Below are positions 19,250 through 27,640 of a stretch of 64,000 nt of DNA, one piece after another. Below the pieces are notes generated by a model that was not told where the DNA came from, searched no databases, and saw nothing but the letters and a program-made list of their open reading frames with translations. The stretch is from the NCBI GenBank assembly GCA_022824365.1, contig JAJEAA010000020.1:1-64000 (forward strand), given 5' to 3'. This stretch comes from Anaerolineae bacterium. Lineage in GTDB: Bacteria > Chloroflexota > Anaerolineae > Aggregatilineales > Phototrophicaceae. Position 1 is the first letter of the stretch. The number at the start of each line of letters is the position of its first letter. A program made the position numbers and the translations under genes.

Positions 19250-20053
19250 ATGAAAAAGGGACGCCTGGCGGGAAAGATCGCCATAGTAGTTGGCGCCGGC
19301 TCGCGCGGAGAGCCAGTCGGCACCGGCTATGCCGCCTCAATGCTCTTCGCGCGTGAGGGCGCAAAAGTCTTGCTCGTCGATTATGATCGCGAACGCGCCG
19401 ATGCGACTGCCCGCGATATCGCGGCGGCCGGCGGCAACGCCAGCGTCTTTGAAGCCGATGTCACAAACGAAGACGCCTGTAAAGCAATGATCGACGAATG
19501 CCACGCGCGCTACAACGGCCTGCACATCTTGTTTAACAATGTCGCTACCTATGGCATGGGTATGGTCACGGAAGTGGACGCCACCGATCTCGACGAAGCT
19601 TTCAGCATCAACCTCAAGAGCATGATGCTGACCTGCAAATACGCCATTCCCTTGATGAGCGCGAGCGGGGGCGGCTCCATCATCAATATCGCCTCCATTG
19701 ATGGCTTGCGCGCTGGCTTCAGCCGGAATGTGCCCTACGCTGTGACCAAAGCGGGCGCAGTGCAATTATCGCGCGTCCTGGCCGTGCATCACGGGCGCGA
19801 TAATATCCGCGTCAACTGCCTGGCGCCCGGCCATATCCACGGCGCGTTTGTGCGTCATCTTGATGAACATACACAGTCCCTCCGCCGCAAAGTCGGTCCG
19901 CTGGGCACGGAAGGAAATGCCTGGGATGTCGCCTGGGCCTCTGTCTTTCTCGCCAGCGACGAAGCGCGCTGGATATCCGGCGTTGTCCTTCCCATTGACG
20001 CAGGTCTTCTTGCCGCAACGCCTTTATCCGTTTTGGACAATATCCTCGAGTGA
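19250..20053 (+). CDS. Short-chain dehydrogenase/reductase (SDR)
   Basis: 267-residue SDR paralogous in fold to the preceding gene but divergent. The nucleotide loop is GAGSRGEPVGTGYAAS, longer than the usual TGxxxGIG. Later motifs are NNVATYG, INIASIDGLRAG, YAVTKAG and a C-terminal VLPIDAGLLA. A GGAG box precedes the ATG. It lies 34 bp after the first SDR and ends the operon. Two different SDRs in one operon suggest consecutive redox steps on one compound. Confidence 0.9.
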   Translation: MKKGRLAGKIAIVVGAGSRGEPVGTGYAASMLFAREGAKVLLVDYDRERADATARDIAAAGGNASVFEADVTNEDACKAMIDECHARYNGLHILFNNVATYGMGMVTEVDATDLDEAFSINLKSMMLTCKYAIPLMSASGGGSIINIASIDGLRAGFSRNVPYAVTKAGAVQLSRVLAVHHGRDNIRVNCLAPGHIHGAFVRHLDEHTQSLRRKVGPLGTEGNAWDVAWASVFLASDEARWISGVVLPIDAGLLAATPLSVLDNILE

Positions 20054-20530
20054 CATTCCACAGAACGTCTGTATTTATATGGTCATTTGTATACTTAATG
20101 GAATGGTAATAATAGAATCGCGAACCGCAATCAATTCGTAGATCCGAAGACTCCTTTGAGATTCATGCACTCTCACGCTCCGCCCCGGTATGACCATCGA
20201 AAAAGCTTGCCTCTGCCCAAACTTAGAACATTCGTGCGTTAATTCAGGGCCGCATCCCAGCCCGCCTCGCCTCAATCCAATTCGACGAAAATACTTGCAA
20301 GCAGCAGCGAAATCTTATAGACTGTATAAATATAGCGAGTGCAACTTAAGTCGAGTCACTAGTCCACAAGAGCATGAAACAGTGATGCTGGTGCTGATAA
20401 GCTGAGCGCTGATCATCTCTCTGCAACTTCAGCGGCAGATTTACCCTCTTTTGCAGTTGAAAATTCGCGGGGGCAGCCTCGGATAATAATCTGAAACCAG
20501 CAGAAGTTTTTCTCTCCAGCTCCAAAGGCA

Positions 20531-20668
20531 GAGGAGAGGTGACCGCCTCTCCTCACAAGTGACCGACTAACGGTCATACCCGTTGTACTCTCAGGCGGAT
20601 CGGTCCGTGTTCGCGCAAGAGCCGATCCACCGAGCATCCGCGGCACCCTGCTTTTTCGGGTGTTCCGC
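20531..20668. ncRNA. Candidate structured RNA (leader and/or antisense RNA) of the replication gene
   Basis: Hairpins seen directly: GAGGAGAGG/CCTCTCCTC (20531-20539, 20546-20554); TGACCG/CGGTCA (20560-20565, 20571-20576); GGATCGG/CCGATCC (20597-20603, 20622-20628); GCGGCACCC pairing with GGGTG(TT)CCGC (20640-20668). Both strands fold equally. A minus-strand promoter at 20678-20706 would make an RNA complementary to the leader. No known RNA family was recognised. Confidence 0.5.
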
Positions 20669-20680
20669 TTGTCTTTTATT
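20640..20680 (+). terminator. Intrinsic-terminator-like hairpin upstream of the replication gene
   Basis: GCGGCACCC (20640-20648) and GGGTG-TT-CCGC (20658-20668) form a stem with a two-base bulge and a nine-base loop. TTGTCTTTTATT follows. It lies about 55 bases before the replication gene start, so it could act as an attenuator. Confidence 0.5.
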
Positions 20681-20706
20681 ATAACAAATTGCAGAAGGTT
20701 AAACAA
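20678..20706 (-). promoter_or_regulatory. Minus-strand promoter opposing the replication gene leader
   Basis: On the minus strand TTGTTT (20706-20701) and TATAAT (20683-20678) are separated by 17 bases. Transcription would run leftward from about 20671 through the hairpin region, away from the replication gene. Confidence 0.6.
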
Positions 20707-20736
20707 GCATTTGTGCGAAATAAAGGTTAAAGAACC

Positions 20737-22761
20737 ATGAAAAAAAACGCCATCGAGAGACATAATTTGCTGCTTAAGCGCGCGCTTGACCTGGTGAGAG
20801 CGGGCATTTCTGTGATTCCGGTATGGGGAGATGCCGCGCCGCGCGAGCCGAAGAAGCCAACCATCAAATGGCGCGCTTACCAGAAACGGGCCATGACCGA
20901 AGCCGAGGTAAAAGGAGCATTCGCTAAATCCAGCGAGGCGCTTGGGATCGTATGCGGCCGCGTATCCGGGCTGATCGTGATCGACTTCGACGATCATTTA
21001 CGCTACCGACGCTTCTGCCGTCACCGTCCAGACCTGGCCGCGAGCTACACGGTTAAGACACGCCGAGGTTACCATGTGTATTTCCGCACGAACGAGAAAG
21101 TACCGACGCATCAGTTTGATGGCGGCGATATTAAGGGCGAGCGATCTTACGTGGTAGCGCCGCCGTCAGTTATTAATGGCTTCGCCTATCGTCGAGTCAG
21201 CAGAAGCAATGCGATTAGAATAGACAAGGCGGTCATCGACAGCTTATTGAACTACTTCCATCTGGATATAGAGCCATTGGACACATCCGTCAAACTCGCG
21301 CGGAATGACAGAGAGATTGATCTGACCACGTTATACCAGCGCTTGGCGCCGCGGCTCGGGCGGAATAATGCTTTGTACAGAGCAGCGTCAGCAGCTAGAG
21401 ATCGGGGCATAGATATAACTGAGGCTGAAGCGCGCCTGAGTCTTCTGCATGCACAGGCGGGAGGCCATGCGGGCCACAAGTATGAGACTATCAGCGATCG
21501 ACTACAAGAAGCGCAGAGGACAGTTCGCAGCGCCTACAGAAGGAATCGCGCCGGAAACGAATATCGTGCTGGCCTGCCGAATTCTGTGAGAGAGACGTTA
21601 TTAAAGGAACAAGGATCAACCGTAGTAGCTCGTCTTCTCGATATTTTGTATTTGGAGGGCTGGCAGGCTGAATCTTATTTCACTTTGCGCGTAGCTATAG
21701 CGGCGAGTCAGAAGTACGGCTTGAACCGGAAGAGTGTGCTGCAGAGTTTGACGGGTGAGTTGAGTACGTTTAACGGGCGGCACATCATAGCTAGAAGATA
21801 TGTAGAATACCTGGACATCAGGGGACTTTATTCTCGTAAGCGCGGTCGGCCCGTCGAGCTGGTGTTTCAGATGCCGAGCGCCGGGCGGCTTCTTAGGGTG
21901 CTGGGTGTTAGCGTGACGCCATCGGATCGTGTTGACGCGCGGGATGTGAAATCGGCTCATGCCTATCGACGGGCGCTGCATCGGGAGTACATTCGTCGCC
22001 TGTCTCCACGCCTTCCAATGCGGGTGATGGCGGAACGGCTGGGTGTAAATGCGCGGACCCTTCGGCGCTATAACAGGGAGCTGGGTGTCAGCGCGACGGC
22101 GCATGTGGGTCGATTTGCGTTGAGTTGGGAGAACTTGCGCTGCCTGCCGCGGCGGCGACGAGGTGATGCTCGTGGCGCGACCGCCGGTTATTGGCTGGAG
22201 ACACCTGAGGGCTATCGAACGCCGGCTTGGCGGCATATAGGCGCGGCGATGTTGAGACGGGGCGAGTCCGGTGTTCAGGTTTGCGCCCAAGGGACTTCCG
22301 CCTGGTCTTTGGAGTCGGCGCCGAGTACGCAAGTCCGCTACGAGAGATTGTCAGTCGAAGAGTTTATAAGGTTGCGTGTCTTGCGCGATGAGAACGAGCC
22401 GGCAGCTGGGACCCGCGGCACTGTGAAGCGTTTGTGGGATCGCGCTAAGTCCTTGGTCTCTAAGCTGCGCTATGAGCGGCTGCGCTTGTCTTACGAGTCG
22501 GTGAGCGCCTGCATCGCTGAGGACAAGGTGGCTGAGACGATCGGCGGCTATTTGTGCGCGCTGGATGACCGCGGCCGAGAGGTGCGGCGGCCTGCTCGGC
22601 GCGGCGTGGCTTATCGGATGCTGAAACAATTCGGCAATGGCAATGTATATCTAGCGCTGCGCGACAGCTATCGAGAGATGATGCTGACGCTGGCCGGGCA
22701 CGCTGCCCGTGGTGACGAAGAGCGTGCCAGCATCGATCTGCTGGCGCCGATGTTAGCCTAG
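20737..22761 (+). CDS. Primase-polymerase (Prim-Pol) domain replication protein
   Basis: 674-residue probable replication initiator. The N-terminal 150 residues are a bifunctional primase/polymerase domain: AGISVIPVWG, catalytic VIDFDD (81-86; D83/D85), GYHVYFR (111-117) and GERSYVVAPPS (134-144). The middle has no recognised helicase motif. A helix-turn-helix, MRVMAERLGVNARTLRRYNR, sits at about 428-447, and the C-terminal third is unfamiliar and very arginine-rich. Codon choice (more AGA, CGT, ATA and TTA) looks different from the neighbours, suggesting transfer. It faces the par genes across a shared terminator. A role in starting replication of a plasmid-like replicon is inferred from the domain and neighbours. 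Confidence 0.82.
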   Translation: MKKNAIERHNLLLKRALDLVRAGISVIPVWGDAAPREPKKPTIKWRAYQKRAMTEAEVKGAFAKSSEALGIVCGRVSGLIVIDFDDHLRYRRFCRHRPDLAASYTVKTRRGYHVYFRTNEKVPTHQFDGGDIKGERSYVVAPPSVINGFAYRRVSRSNAIRIDKAVIDSLLNYFHLDIEPLDTSVKLARNDREIDLTTLYQRLAPRLGRNNALYRAASAARDRGIDITEAEARLSLLHAQAGGHAGHKYETISDRLQEAQRTVRSAYRRNRAGNEYRAGLPNSVRETLLKEQGSTVVARLLDILYLEGWQAESYFTLRVAIAASQKYGLNRKSVLQSLTGELSTFNGRHIIARRYVEYLDIRGLYSRKRGRPVELVFQMPSAGRLLRVLGVSVTPSDRVDARDVKSAHAYRRALHREYIRRLSPRLPMRVMAERLGVNARTLRRYNRELGVSATAHVGRFALSWENLRCLPRRRRGDARGATAGYWLETPEGYRTPAWRHIGAAMLRRGESGVQVCAQGTSAWSLESAPSTQVRYERLSVEEFIRLRVLRDENEPAAGTRGTVKRLWDRAKSLVSKLRYERLRLSYESVSACIAEDKVAETIGGYLCALDDRGREVRRPARRGVAYRMLKQFGNGNVYLALRDSYREMMLTLAGHAARGDEERASIDLLAPMLA

Positions 22762-22800
22762 AATGGGAGCTCGTGTGGCGGTATAGAGCGGATGGCATAC

Positions 22801-22816
22801 CGTTACACGTGTAGCG
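22801..22816. other. parS-like centromere site 1
   Basis: CGTTACACGTGTAGCG is an imperfect palindrome centred on CACGTG-type sequence. It resembles the bacterial parS consensus TGTTTCACGTGAAACA (GTTnCACGTGnAnC shared) and lies beside the parB gene. Confidence 0.6.
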
Positions 22817-22835
22817 ATAAGCGGTGAAATATAAC

Positions 22836-22870
22836 AGGGGCGTATCGACTGATGCGCCCCTCGGCTTTTG
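22836..22870. terminator. Bidirectional terminator between rep and parB
   Basis: AGGGGCG (22836-22842) pairs perfectly with CGCCCCT (22855-22861). On the plus strand CGGCTTTTG follows, and on the minus strand GTTATATTTC follows. It suits two convergent genes. Confidence 0.65.
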
Positions 22871-23076
22871 TGGCTGAGGACAAGACAGGTTTGAGTTGCT
22901 CGTATATGAGAGCGGCGGGACAGCAATCACAAGCATCATATTTGGTTAAGGTAGAGGCGCTCTTGGGTCGCCCGAAAAACCCCGCGAAATTACAAGATAG
23001 ACGACGATATTCGGATCGCTGAAAAACTGTCCTGTTCCCAGGCTTTTGTGGGGAGTGGAGGGGTGCCGGGTCCTGT

Positions 23077-24285
23077 TTAGTTGTGGCTGTCGTCGAGATC
23101 GGTGATTAGACGCATCAACTGACGTATCTCGGCTTCGATGAGGCGGCGGATCTTGGGTTTGTTGTTGGGGTCGAGCGAGCTGATTTCTTTGCGCAGTCTG
23201 TTTCGCCATTGACTGGCATCGGCGGCAAGGCGGGCCATCGCGTCTTTCTTGCGCTTTGGCGAGCGTACCGTTACTCGTGTAACGCTATCGAGCGCCGCCT
23301 TCATTTTTCGCAACTCGCCCTCAGTGAGGTTCTCGTCATCGCCTTTGCGCCAGAGGTCGGCCGGCAAACGCAAGAGCGCCCGATATTGCCGCAACTGGCC
23401 CGCGTGTGATAAGCCCATGGCATTGAGCAGGCGCTCGCCCTGTCCGCGCGGAATCCGCCAGCGGGCGCCATCAGCAACTTGCGCGTAGAATGCTTGCTCG
23501 TTCTCGCTGCCATCGATCGTGGCGAAGTTGCTCCAGCCATACAAGTCCATCAGCAAGAGAGAGAGTTGCCGGGCGCGGCTGATCGCGTTGAGATTGTCGC
23601 GGGCATTGTTCTCGCTGGCTTGCCGCCAGACATCAACTTGCTTGACGATACGCGCCGGAATCCTCGACCAGTTCACCAAGCTGCCATCCGGCCGGCGGTC
23701 GCCATCGCCGAATTTCCAATACAGCAGATGGTATGCCAGCCAACGACGCTCTCCCGTTTCAATCTCGTAGTGGTCGTCATGGCGCACCAGACTTATCGGA
23801 TTCGACAAGCCGTCCCGGCGAATGCTGGCGGCCAGATCAACGACTTTCATCAGACTCTGTTCTTTGCTCGAAGGCGGCTGCTCGGCGGAGACCGTATCGC
23901 CCTCGTCGCTTTCGGCTTGTTCGCCGCGATGAGTGGTTGCGCCGCGCAGATAAGGCGCTATATCGAAATTTTTCTGGCCCGTCTCGAGTTGAACTTCGAT
24001 AATCCAGCGCTCAAAGATGTCGACCAGATTCCGCGGATGCAGGGCGAAGATATCGGTCAAGTCATGTGGGATGGTATAACGCGGCTGTATCGAATTGGGG
24101 TGAATCTCTTGAATGCTTACCGCTTCGATCGCTTGAAACTCATTATCAGCCGCGGCGATTTCCAGCGCCAAATCCCCCAAACCGAAGCCGATGGCATCGG
24201 CAGTTTTGGGATCGAGCGTGTTAGGATTGGCTGAGAGCAGATTCTCTTCGCCCTGGATTTTCCGGCGCCGTTCACGGCTGCTCAT
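23077..24285 (-). CDS. ParB-like partition protein
   Basis: 402-residue ParB/Srx-fold protein. IHPNSIQPR (61-69) matches the ParB N-terminal motif, and [28 protein letters not shown] (GERR at 178-181) is the CTPase/arginine-patch motif. The two are separated by about 80 extra residues, longer than in standard ParB. A C-terminal half with a likely DNA-binding and coiled region follows. The ATG at 24285 is chosen because GGAGCGG precedes it and it overlaps the ParA stop by 14 bp; sequence encoded further upstream is only parA in another frame. A second parS-like palindrome lies inside the gene. It would load on parS and stimulate ParA. Confidence 0.85.
   Translation of the reverse strand: MSSRERRRKIQGEENLLSANPNTLDPKTADAIGFGLGDLALEIAAADNEFQAIEAVSIQEIHPNSIQPRYTIPHDLTDIFALHPRNLVDIFERWIIEVQLETGQKNFDIAPYLRGATTHRGEQAESDEGDTVSAEQPPSSKEQSLMKVVDLAASIRRDGLSNPISLVRHDDHYEIETGERRWLAYHLLYWKFGDGDRRPDGSLVNWSRIPARIVKQVDVWRQASENNARDNLNAISRARQLSLLLMDLYGWSNFATIDGSENEQAFYAQVADGARWRIPRGQGERLLNAMGLSHAGQLRQYRALLRLPADLWRKGDDENLTEGELRKMKAALDSVTRVTVRSPKRKKDAMARLAADASQWRNRLRKEISSLDPNNKPKIRRLIEAEIRQLMRLITDLDDSHN
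23269..23284. other. parS-like centromere site 2 (inside parB)
   Basis: CGTTACTCGTGTAACG is a perfect CGTTAC/GTAACG inverted repeat around TCGT. It shares 14 of 16 bases with the site at 22801, giving a local consensus CGTTAC-WCGT-GTARCG. Confidence 0.6.
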
Positions 24286-25069
24286 AGATCCGCTCCTCCA
24301 ACTGCTCGACCAAGTGCCAGGCGTCCTCAGCCGTGCCGCTGCCAGGCGCCAGGGAAAAGACGGTGCGCCGGGCGCTGGCGACTTCGGTCCAAATCGTCCG
24401 GACCGGCAACGGCTTCCACACCAGGCTGCCGAAGGTGTCCTGCAAGCGGCGCAGGTTGTCTTGATGCTCAAGCGTTCGCCCGCGATACATCGTCGGAACG
24501 ACGCCGAGCACTTTGATATCGTTCAGATTATATTGCTGACGGATCGGGCTGAACTGATCCTTGTGCGTCAGGCTCTCGCGCAAGCCGTCAAAGCTCCATG
24601 CCTCGCATTTTGTCGGGTAGATGATGCCGTCAGTCGCCATATAGATGGAGGAGTGCAAAAGCGATGGGGTCGGCGAGGTATCGAAGAAGACGAAGTCAAT
24701 AGCGTTGCGCAGTTGGTTGAAGCGCTTGAGCACGGTGAAGGCGTCGGAGATATTGCCGGCGATGCTGCGCGTCTCAATATTTGAAGGCACCACCAGCAAT
24801 TGACCGCTCGTGTTATTCGCCTCATCGGGCACGTTGAAGCGCTCGGCCGGCACGGGCCGCAACACTTTCTGAAAAGGCGCGTTGCGCACGATGAGGTCGT
24901 AAAAGCCCGGCTCTTTTGATAACCCAAAGGCGATTGTCGCATGGCCCTGCGGATCGGCGTCAACCAGGATGACTCGCTTCCCCCGGATCGCCAGGCCAGC
25001 GGCCAAGTGAGTCGCGAGCGTGGTCTTGCCGACACCGCCTTTTTCATTGAGCAGTGTGATGATCTTCAT
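24272..25069 (-). CDS. ParA family partition ATPase
   Basis: 265-residue MinD/ParA ATPase. The deviant Walker A is EKGGVGKTT (9-17) with the signature lysine K10. VDADPQG (36-42) follows, and [11 protein letters not shown] carries the Walker B aspartate. There is no N-terminal helix-turn-helix extension, so it is of the short (type Ib-like) class. A separate winged-helix gene upstream could provide that function. It is co-transcribed with the 81-residue gene upstream (9 bp gap) and parB downstream (14-bp overlap). It moves replicon copies apart along the nucleoid. Confidence 0.93.
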   Translation of the reverse strand: MKIITLLNEKGGVGKTTLATHLAAGLAIRGKRVILVDADPQGHATIAFGLSKEPGFYDLIVRNAPFQKVLRPVPAERFNVPDEANNTSGQLLVVPSNIETRSIAGNISDAFTVLKRFNQLRNAIDFVFFDTSPTPSLLHSSIYMATDGIIYPTKCEAWSFDGLRESLTHKDQFSPIRQQYNLNDIKVLGVVPTMYRGRTLEHQDNLRRLQDTFGSLVWKPLPVRTIWTEVASARRTVFSLAPGSGTAEDAWHLVEQLEERIYEQP

Positions 25070-25078
25070 AGGGATGCC

Positions 25079-25324
25079 CTATTCTTGCGCGAATTTCTCG
25101 GTCAACGTGTAAACATAACCTGTTACACCATTATTAAAGGTAAATATATTGCGCTGGAAGGTGCCGTTTTCAACCAACTCGTCCATCATATTGATGAGAT
25201 GAGGGGTCTTCTTGCGGTTGAGCCGGTTGACGATTTCGGTGCGGGTGAGGGGTCGTTCGCTTTGCGCAACGATGTCTATCATCATTTGCCGCGTTTCGGT
25301 CAGCGGACGATGATCTTGAGACAT
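25079..25324 (-). CDS. Small winged-helix protein, probable regulator of the par operon
   Basis: 81-residue protein whose pattern (ETRQMMIDIVAQ, RPLTRTEIVNRLNRKK, then LINMMDELVENGTF and YVYTLTEKF) fits a winged helix-turn-helix: recognition helix, then a beta wing. It is the first gene of the par operon, with a promoter at 25367-25395. It probably represses the operon, as small DNA-binding proteins do in other partition loci; this is inferred from position. No specific family was recognised. Confidence 0.7.
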   Translation of the reverse strand: MSQDHRPLTETRQMMIDIVAQSERPLTRTEIVNRLNRKKTPHLINMMDELVENGTFQRNIFTFNNGVTGYVYTLTEKFAQE

Positions 25325-25366
25325 AAGCAGATACGCTCCGTCATTTAACTGTATAGATACTATGCA

Positions 25367-25395
25367 AGTATAACGGGATTATGAGCAGCGCGCAA
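25367..25395 (-). promoter_or_regulatory. Promoter of the par operon
   Basis: On the minus strand TTGCGC (25395-25390) and TATACT (25372-25367) are 17 bases apart, about 45 bases before the first par gene. GTATAGATAC at 25351-25360, near the expected transcription start, is an inverted repeat and could be an operator. Confidence 0.65.
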
Positions 25396-25504
25396 GAAGA
25401 TTCGAGAAACTTTGCAAAAATGGAAAAGATGCAACCGAAGAGAAACTTTGTCTTCCTCATGCGAGAATGAATGATGATATCAGCTTGGCGGGTCTGTCAA
25501 TGGA

Positions 25505-26434
25505 TTAGCGCTGCAAGGTGGGGTCGAAGGCGTCGCGGATGCCATCGCCGATGATGTACAAGCATAGTACAGTGGCGGAGATCAGCAGAATGGGGAAGAT
25601 GATTAGATGAGGACCGTGGCGGAAGTATTGGATCGACTTGGTGAGCATATTGCCCCAGGTCGCTTGCGGCGGCTGTACGCCCAATCCCAGATAGCTCAGG
25701 GCGGATTCGGCGAGGATCAAGCCGGCGATGCCCAAGGCGAGCGAGATCACCGTCACCGAGATGAGGTTGGGCAAGATATGCGCGAAGATGATGCGCCAGG
25801 GACTCGCTCCAAGCGCTCGCGCGGCGATGACATATTCTTTGGCGCGCACGGAAAAGGTCTGCCCTCGAATGAGGCGATAGGTGCCAGTCCATCCCAGCAG
25901 GCCAACCGTGATGATCAAGGATTCAGCGCTAAATGACAGGATCGAGGAAATCAAGATCAATAGAAAGAGAAAGGGAATTGAATCGATGGTGGTAACAACC
26001 CAGTTAAAAAAATCATCCACAAGCCCACCGAAGTAGCCGGATATCATGCCGAATATCATGCCGACGAAAAGGGAGAAGGCGGCGCCAAAGAAGCCAATGC
26101 CCATCGACACGCCGCTGGCGTGCAATAGCCGCGCCAGTTGGTCGCGCCCGATGTCATCCGCGCCCAATAGGTACCCCTTTTGCAGCGGCGGGGTAAATTT
26201 GTCCGCGGTAGTTGGTTCGTTGGGATCGACGCGCATGACATAATCAGTGATGAAGGGGGCGAGGACGGCAACTAACGTAAGCGCCAGGATGAAAGTCAGA
26301 GCAATCATCGTCAGCTTGTCGCGCCATATCGAGCGCAGCGCCTTGCGGGTCAGCGATTCGCTGGCAATAATTGTTTGGTGGTCCTTATCTCCCGAATTAA
26401 TTCTTCGATATGTCATGGCCGACGGCTCACCCAT
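25505..26434 (-). CDS. Dipeptide/oligopeptide-type ABC transporter permease (DppC-like)
   Basis: 309-residue family-5 permease. A first span (ALTFILALTLVAVLAPFI) is followed by a periplasmic segment and LLGADDIGRDQLARLLH. The coupling loop is AARALGASPWRIIFAHILPN, and the protein ends GDGIRDAFDPTLQ. ATG 26434 is used because it follows the stop of the upstream permease by one base (TGAGATG), which implies coupling; an earlier TTG at 26461 would add nine residues. It is third in the operon after the binding protein and the other permease. No ATPase gene is present. Confidence 0.92.
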   Translation of the reverse strand: MGEPSAMTYRRINSGDKDHQTIIASESLTRKALRSIWRDKLTMIALTFILALTLVAVLAPFITDYVMRVDPNEPTTADKFTPPLQKGYLLGADDIGRDQLARLLHASGVSMGIGFFGAAFSLFVGMIFGMISGYFGGLVDDFFNWVVTTIDSIPFLFLLILISSILSFSAESLIITVGLLGWTGTYRLIRGQTFSVRAKEYVIAARALGASPWRIIFAHILPNLISVTVISLALGIAGLILAESALSYLGLGVQPPQATWGNMLTKSIQYFRHGPHLIIFPILLISATVLCLYIIGDGIRDAFDPTLQR

Positions 26435-26435
26435 C

Positions 26436-27560
26436 TCATTCCAGGCGGATTCGTGGATCAATCAAGGCATATAGCATATCCGAAAGCAAATAGCCAAGGA
26501 TATTGGCGATTGCGGCATAGACGACCACAATCATCACGACGGTGTAATCGCGCCGCCCCGGCGCCTGCACGAGCAGCCGGCCCACGCCAGGCCAAGAAAA
26601 GACCGATTCGGTAACAGCCGCCCCGCTAAGCAAGAATGTGATGGATGGTCCCAAAAAGGTCGCAATCGGTATCAAGGCATTGCGCATGCCATGCCGCAGC
26701 CAGATGAGACGTTCGCTGAGGCCTTTTGAGCGAGCGGTGCGAATATAATCCTGCGATACGACATCCAGCATCGAAGCGCGCATGAAGCGAGAATAACCGG
26801 CGACTCCCCCCGCCGCCAGCACAATCGTCGGCAATATCAGATACTCAAGCCGCTCCTGAATGGGAGGACAGGTATCGGACAGGGTCGTTTTGCAGCGCCC
26901 GCCCAATGGCAGGATGCCCAATATCGACCCGAAGACCAGCAACATCAGCAGACCCAAGCCAAAATTGGGGATGGAATTGACAATCACCGCGCCGATCCGG
27001 CTGCTCTGATCAAACCAGCCGCCATGATTGACCGCTGCCAGGATCCCAATTGCAACACCCAGGATCAAGCCGACCAGGAGCGACGTCATGCCTAATTCCA
27101 CTGTCGCTGGCAAGCGCTCGACCAATACATCAATAGCCGCTCGCTTGTAATAGATCGAACTGCCAAAATCGCCACGAATGATGCCGCGCGCCGTGCCCGG
27201 CGGCAAGGGGCGGATCAGGACCTCGCCCGTGGCTTCATCCACCAAGGGCTTGCCAGCTTCGCTCAGCAGGGGCGCGTAGAGATCGACTAATACCGCGCTA
27301 TCCGCCAAACCATCGCCATCACGGTCCCAGCGCATCCAGTCATCGCCCAGCAGCCAGCGCAAATACTGCACCGGCAGCGAATCATTGACCCCCAGTATGT
27401 ATTTCAACTCCTCGCGTTCGCGCGGCTTCATGCGATTGTTGAATGCCAATATCTCCACCGGTCCGCCAGGCGCCAGCGACATCAGCCAATAAGAAATCAG
27501 CGTGATGCCAAAAAATATCGGGATGGATTGCAGCAGGCGGCGGATAATGTATTTGACCAT
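26436..27560 (-). CDS. DppB-like ABC permease with an extracytoplasmic insertion containing a DxDGDG loop
   Basis: 374-residue permease, about 40-60 longer than usual. The N-terminal span (10-30) and the C-terminal spans are normal, with RSKGLSERLIWLRHGMRNALIP as coupling region and DPRIRLE at the end. Between residues about 73 and 128, where the family has a short GNLLRGDLGTS link, there is an inserted segment. It starts RWDRDGDGLADSAV (calcium-loop-like D79, D81, D83 and D87). It lies on the outer face, so it may contact the binding protein. It sits between the binding-protein gene and the DppC-like gene. Confidence 0.9.
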   Translation of the reverse strand: MVKYIIRRLLQSIPIFFGITLISYWLMSLAPGGPVEILAFNNRMKPREREELKYILGVNDSLPVQYLRWLLGDDWMRWDRDGDGLADSAVLVDLYAPLLSEAGKPLVDEATGEVLIRPLPPGTARGIIRGDFGSSIYYKRAAIDVLVERLPATVELGMTSLLVGLILGVAIGILAAVNHGGWFDQSSRIGAVIVNSIPNFGLGLLMLLVFGSILGILPLGGRCKTTLSDTCPPIQERLEYLILPTIVLAAGGVAGYSRFMRASMLDVVSQDYIRTARSKGLSERLIWLRHGMRNALIPIATFLGPSITFLLSGAAVTESVFSWPGVGRLLVQAPGRRDYTVVMIVVVYAAIANILGYLLSDMLYALIDPRIRLE

Positions 27561-27640
27561 GGCGGCTTTCCAAAATGATCAAGAAATAGCAGTCCCCGAG
27601 TCCGAACCCGGGGACTGTCGTCTGGCATGGCTGCCAGGGA

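Larger units (their letters stand above)
20054..20736. other. 683-bp leader/control region upstream of the replication gene
   Basis: There is no gene here. The first 370 bases are AT-richer than the neighbours and may include origin DNA; no iterons were seen. From 20531 to 20680 there are four successive inverted repeats. The last looks like a plus-strand terminator, and just beyond it is a strong minus-strand promoter. This is the arrangement of an attenuator controlled by an antisense RNA. Confidence 0.6.
22762..23076. other. Convergent intergenic region between rep and parB
   Basis: This 315-bp stretch holds no gene. It contains a parS-like palindrome (22801-22816) and a bidirectional terminator hairpin (22836-22861). 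Two copies of GGCTTTTGTGG occur at about 22862 and 23041. The rest shows nothing recognisable. Confidence 0.6.

Noticed and set aside
20531-20668. Known RNA family (6S, SRP, tmRNA, riboswitch)
   Set aside because: None of the conserved sequences of these RNAs was found, so it is left as an unassigned structured RNA.
20413-20997. 194-codon minus-strand frame across the leader and rep start
   Set aside because: It runs through the hairpins and the 5' end of the replication gene, has no ribosome binding site and no recognisable motif; it is a shadow.
23077-24471. Longer ParB start at 24471
   Set aside because: The extra 62 residues are parA read in another frame; the ATG at 24285 has a ribosome binding site and the usual overlap with parA.
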